A DNA stretch of 64,000 bases, from contig JAQJVL010000568.1 of assembly GCA_035578905.1 (NCBI GenBank), forward strand, positions 62,001 through 126,000, given 5' to 3'. This document shows, in pieces, positions 62,001-64,000 of the stretch. The stretch is from Stictocephala bisonia. Lineage: Eukaryota; Arthropoda; Insecta; Hemiptera; Membracidae. A model generated the notes under the pieces. That model did not search any database. It had not been told where the DNA came from and saw nothing but the letters and a program-made list of their open reading frames with translations. How positions within the stretch are numbered: position 1 is the stretch's first letter; every line of letters starts with the position of its first letter. A program made the position numbers and the translations under genes.

Positions 62001-62152
62001 ATGCTGTTACCTAATCCTTGAGATTACCAAAAATAATAACATTATATTCTTAAAATTATTACTAATGTTATCATAAAACTAATATTACTAACTCACAAAA
62101 CCTACTAACAATTGTTTAACCAAGTCTATATTCAAAAAAGGCATACAACTAC

Positions 62153-62297
62153 TTTACGGATTTTCTTTTTCTCCTTAAACGTTTGTAAATATGGTTTCTG
62201 CTTACCCACTTGCTTTCAACTAACAAGTTAACTTAGTTTGTGCTTGTATAAACTAAAGTAAGGGCGAAGTTTCAAGTAAACTTCTAAAGACAGCGTG
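62153..62297. other. 145-bp highly conserved block with two hairpins, copy 2
   Basis: Partner of 48295-48439. The perfect gaagttt-caagt-aaacttc hairpin is at 62266-62284 and the acttagttt / aaactaaagt arms at 62231-62259. None of the stem bases differ between copies; one difference lies in the first loop. Confidence 0.85.
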
Positions 62298-63220
62298 AGA
62301 AGCTCAGTCACTGAACATTTGGGATTTACTGTAATATTGAATATATAAGGCAAACGAAGTGGTTTATTTTTAAAACTCTACCCTTAGAGAAACAGTTACA
62401 CGTATCGTATTATAAGAATATTTGTTTTGGTCTGGAGATTACTATATTTGTTGTGTTAAATAATCTTAAATAATCCATCATACCGAGTAGGTTATTGAAT
62501 ATAAATAACTGTACACTAATATATTGTATTAAAATATAACTATGTATAAAAAACCATATAAAATAAAAATAATATATAAATTATAAATAAAAAATACATA
62601 GCTAAAAAAGGGATAATATTTTCTGATAATATCGTTGCTGTTTTGGAATTATGTGTATTAACATTTCCACATGATTACAATTTTAAATTGCCAAAACAGA
62701 GCATGTTTAAATTAATGTTATCAATTAATTAACAATCTTAATCACAATCATAAAAAAATTTTAAATAATTAACAAAAAATAATTCAGTTGGAATGTATTT
62801 ATATATTGGTAATTTATTCTCCTTTAGGGTATTGTAAGAAACCTTACTATGCATTTTTTAGAGAATACAACTATCTAAATGTAACTACTGCATGACTATT
62901 TTAGAACTGGAGAGCGAGTAATTGAAAAATTAATAGGTTTTTAAGTTGAAATAATACATTCTATTTGACGAAATCAATATTACTTCTAATACATGTTCCA
63001 GTTTTTGGAGAAAGAGAGATACAGGTGCATTTTATGTAACTGTCCATTCTTGTTAGATCCTGTTGAGTTATGTTGCTTCAGAGACATTGACGAGGTTACT
63101 GTCAATGGCAATAACAATTTCTCCAACAATGCGATACTAGATATATCGTGAGTTCACAGGGCTGGTGTATAATCAAATTATTTCGTAGGTAAGAAAATAC
63201 AATAAAAAATAAAATTTGCA

Positions 63221-64000
63221 GAGTATATTTGTTTTCTATATATTTCTTATTTTCTTAACATTTAATGTTACTGTAACTTATCCTCAAGTAAAAACAAGTT
63301 TACTATTATCTTTGGTAGTTAAAATTGTTTTTATGGATATTATTAACTAATTTCCAATCATTAAAATAAAATCTTACGCCAACAAAGAATTAAAAAAATA
63401 TAGGTCCCAATAGTATTAAATTTTAATTATTTTATGTTGTTATGTTTTAAAACTCAGCAATTTTAAGATAATTACACCTTATTAATAAAATAATTATGCT
63501 TTTTAAAGAGTAACATTATTATTATTTGTGGAAACTTGTATATTCCAGTAAATTTAAGGTCTTGTTTTTGTGTGAATTTTCATATTATAAACTTTAAAAC
63601 ATGTACTATTACAATTTAAATAAACAATCAATGTAAATTTCTAAAGAGTTCTTAGGTAAAATAATATGCTTTGAAATGAATAGCTTCACATGATGAATTT
63701 TTATTTAATTTTTCAATAATGACAAGTAACGAGTTCTTGAACACTACACTAAAATCCAGAATAGAAAAATATGTGAGATTTGTAATAAAGCATTTTATTT
63801 CTTTTTAAGTCCAAATAAAGTACTATACTAACATATATTTTATATTAACATAATCTGCATGAAACCTTTTCTTTACAAAACAGTTTTGAATGAAAGAAAA
63901 TCATGAATAAAATGTAAAATAAACGATAGCAAATTTCTTAAATCATAAATAATTCATGTTAAATTCGTCTAAAAAAAGAAAAAAACGTGTTATCGTAAAT
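63221..64000. other. AT-rich intergenic sequence to window end
   Basis: Nothing recognisable. Confidence 0.6.

Larger units (their letters stand above)
59600..63220 (+). repeat. diverged duplicated segment, copy 2
   Basis: Collinear with 45635-50600 (see that entry), about 14 kb downstream and in the same orientation. It is shorter because of deletions, including much of the reverse transcriptase, and has gained a long AT microsatellite at 60432-60502. Confidence 0.85.

Overview
This looks like an AT-rich arthropod nuclear genome, most likely an insect. The evidence is multi-exon coding sequence with GT-AG introns, long AT-rich non-coding DNA, decayed insect-type transposons, and TTAGG-like runs inside one repeat family. 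A hemipteran is my guess only. Prokaryotic gene organisation is absent, and most long open frames fall inside tandem repeats or are chance.

The one gene I can read is on the + strand, about 4.6-17.1 kb. Seven coding exons rebuild the membrane-anchored C-terminal part of an EVA-1/EVA1C-type protein: two SUEL-type galactose-binding lectin domains (two exons each), an acidic linker, a transmembrane exon and a short C-terminal tail. The signal-peptide exon was not found; it is either upstream of the window or unrecognised in 1-4 kb. Just upstream of two of the lectin exons lie decayed duplicates of those exons. Five exact 126-bp tandem copies, each with an in-frame TAG, precede the first lectin exon, and one pseudo-exon precedes the second half of lectin domain 2.

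From 17.1 kb to the end I find no convincing host gene. The region holds:
- tandem arrays: a 41/42-bp unit at 19.3-20.5 kb, a 30-bp unit at 21.2-21.85 kb, a 50-bp satellite of exactly 32 copies at 25.55-27.15 kb, and smaller arrays of about 105, 111, 36 and 90 bp units;
- a MITE family with about 21-bp inverted termini and TTAGG-like cores, three copies (one inside an eva-1 intron);
- an 885-bp foldback element with roughly 415-bp arms at 35.4-36.25 kb;
- a PIF/Harbinger-like DNA transposon relic inside the last eva-1 intron (13.96-15.33 kb);
- two diverged copies of one segment (45.6-50.6 kb and 59.6-63.2 kb) that include a decayed jockey/CR1-like reverse transcriptase and an unusually conserved 145-bp block with two hairpins.

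Coordinates of exons come from reading frame, splice consensus and remembered family motifs. No alignment or database search was run.
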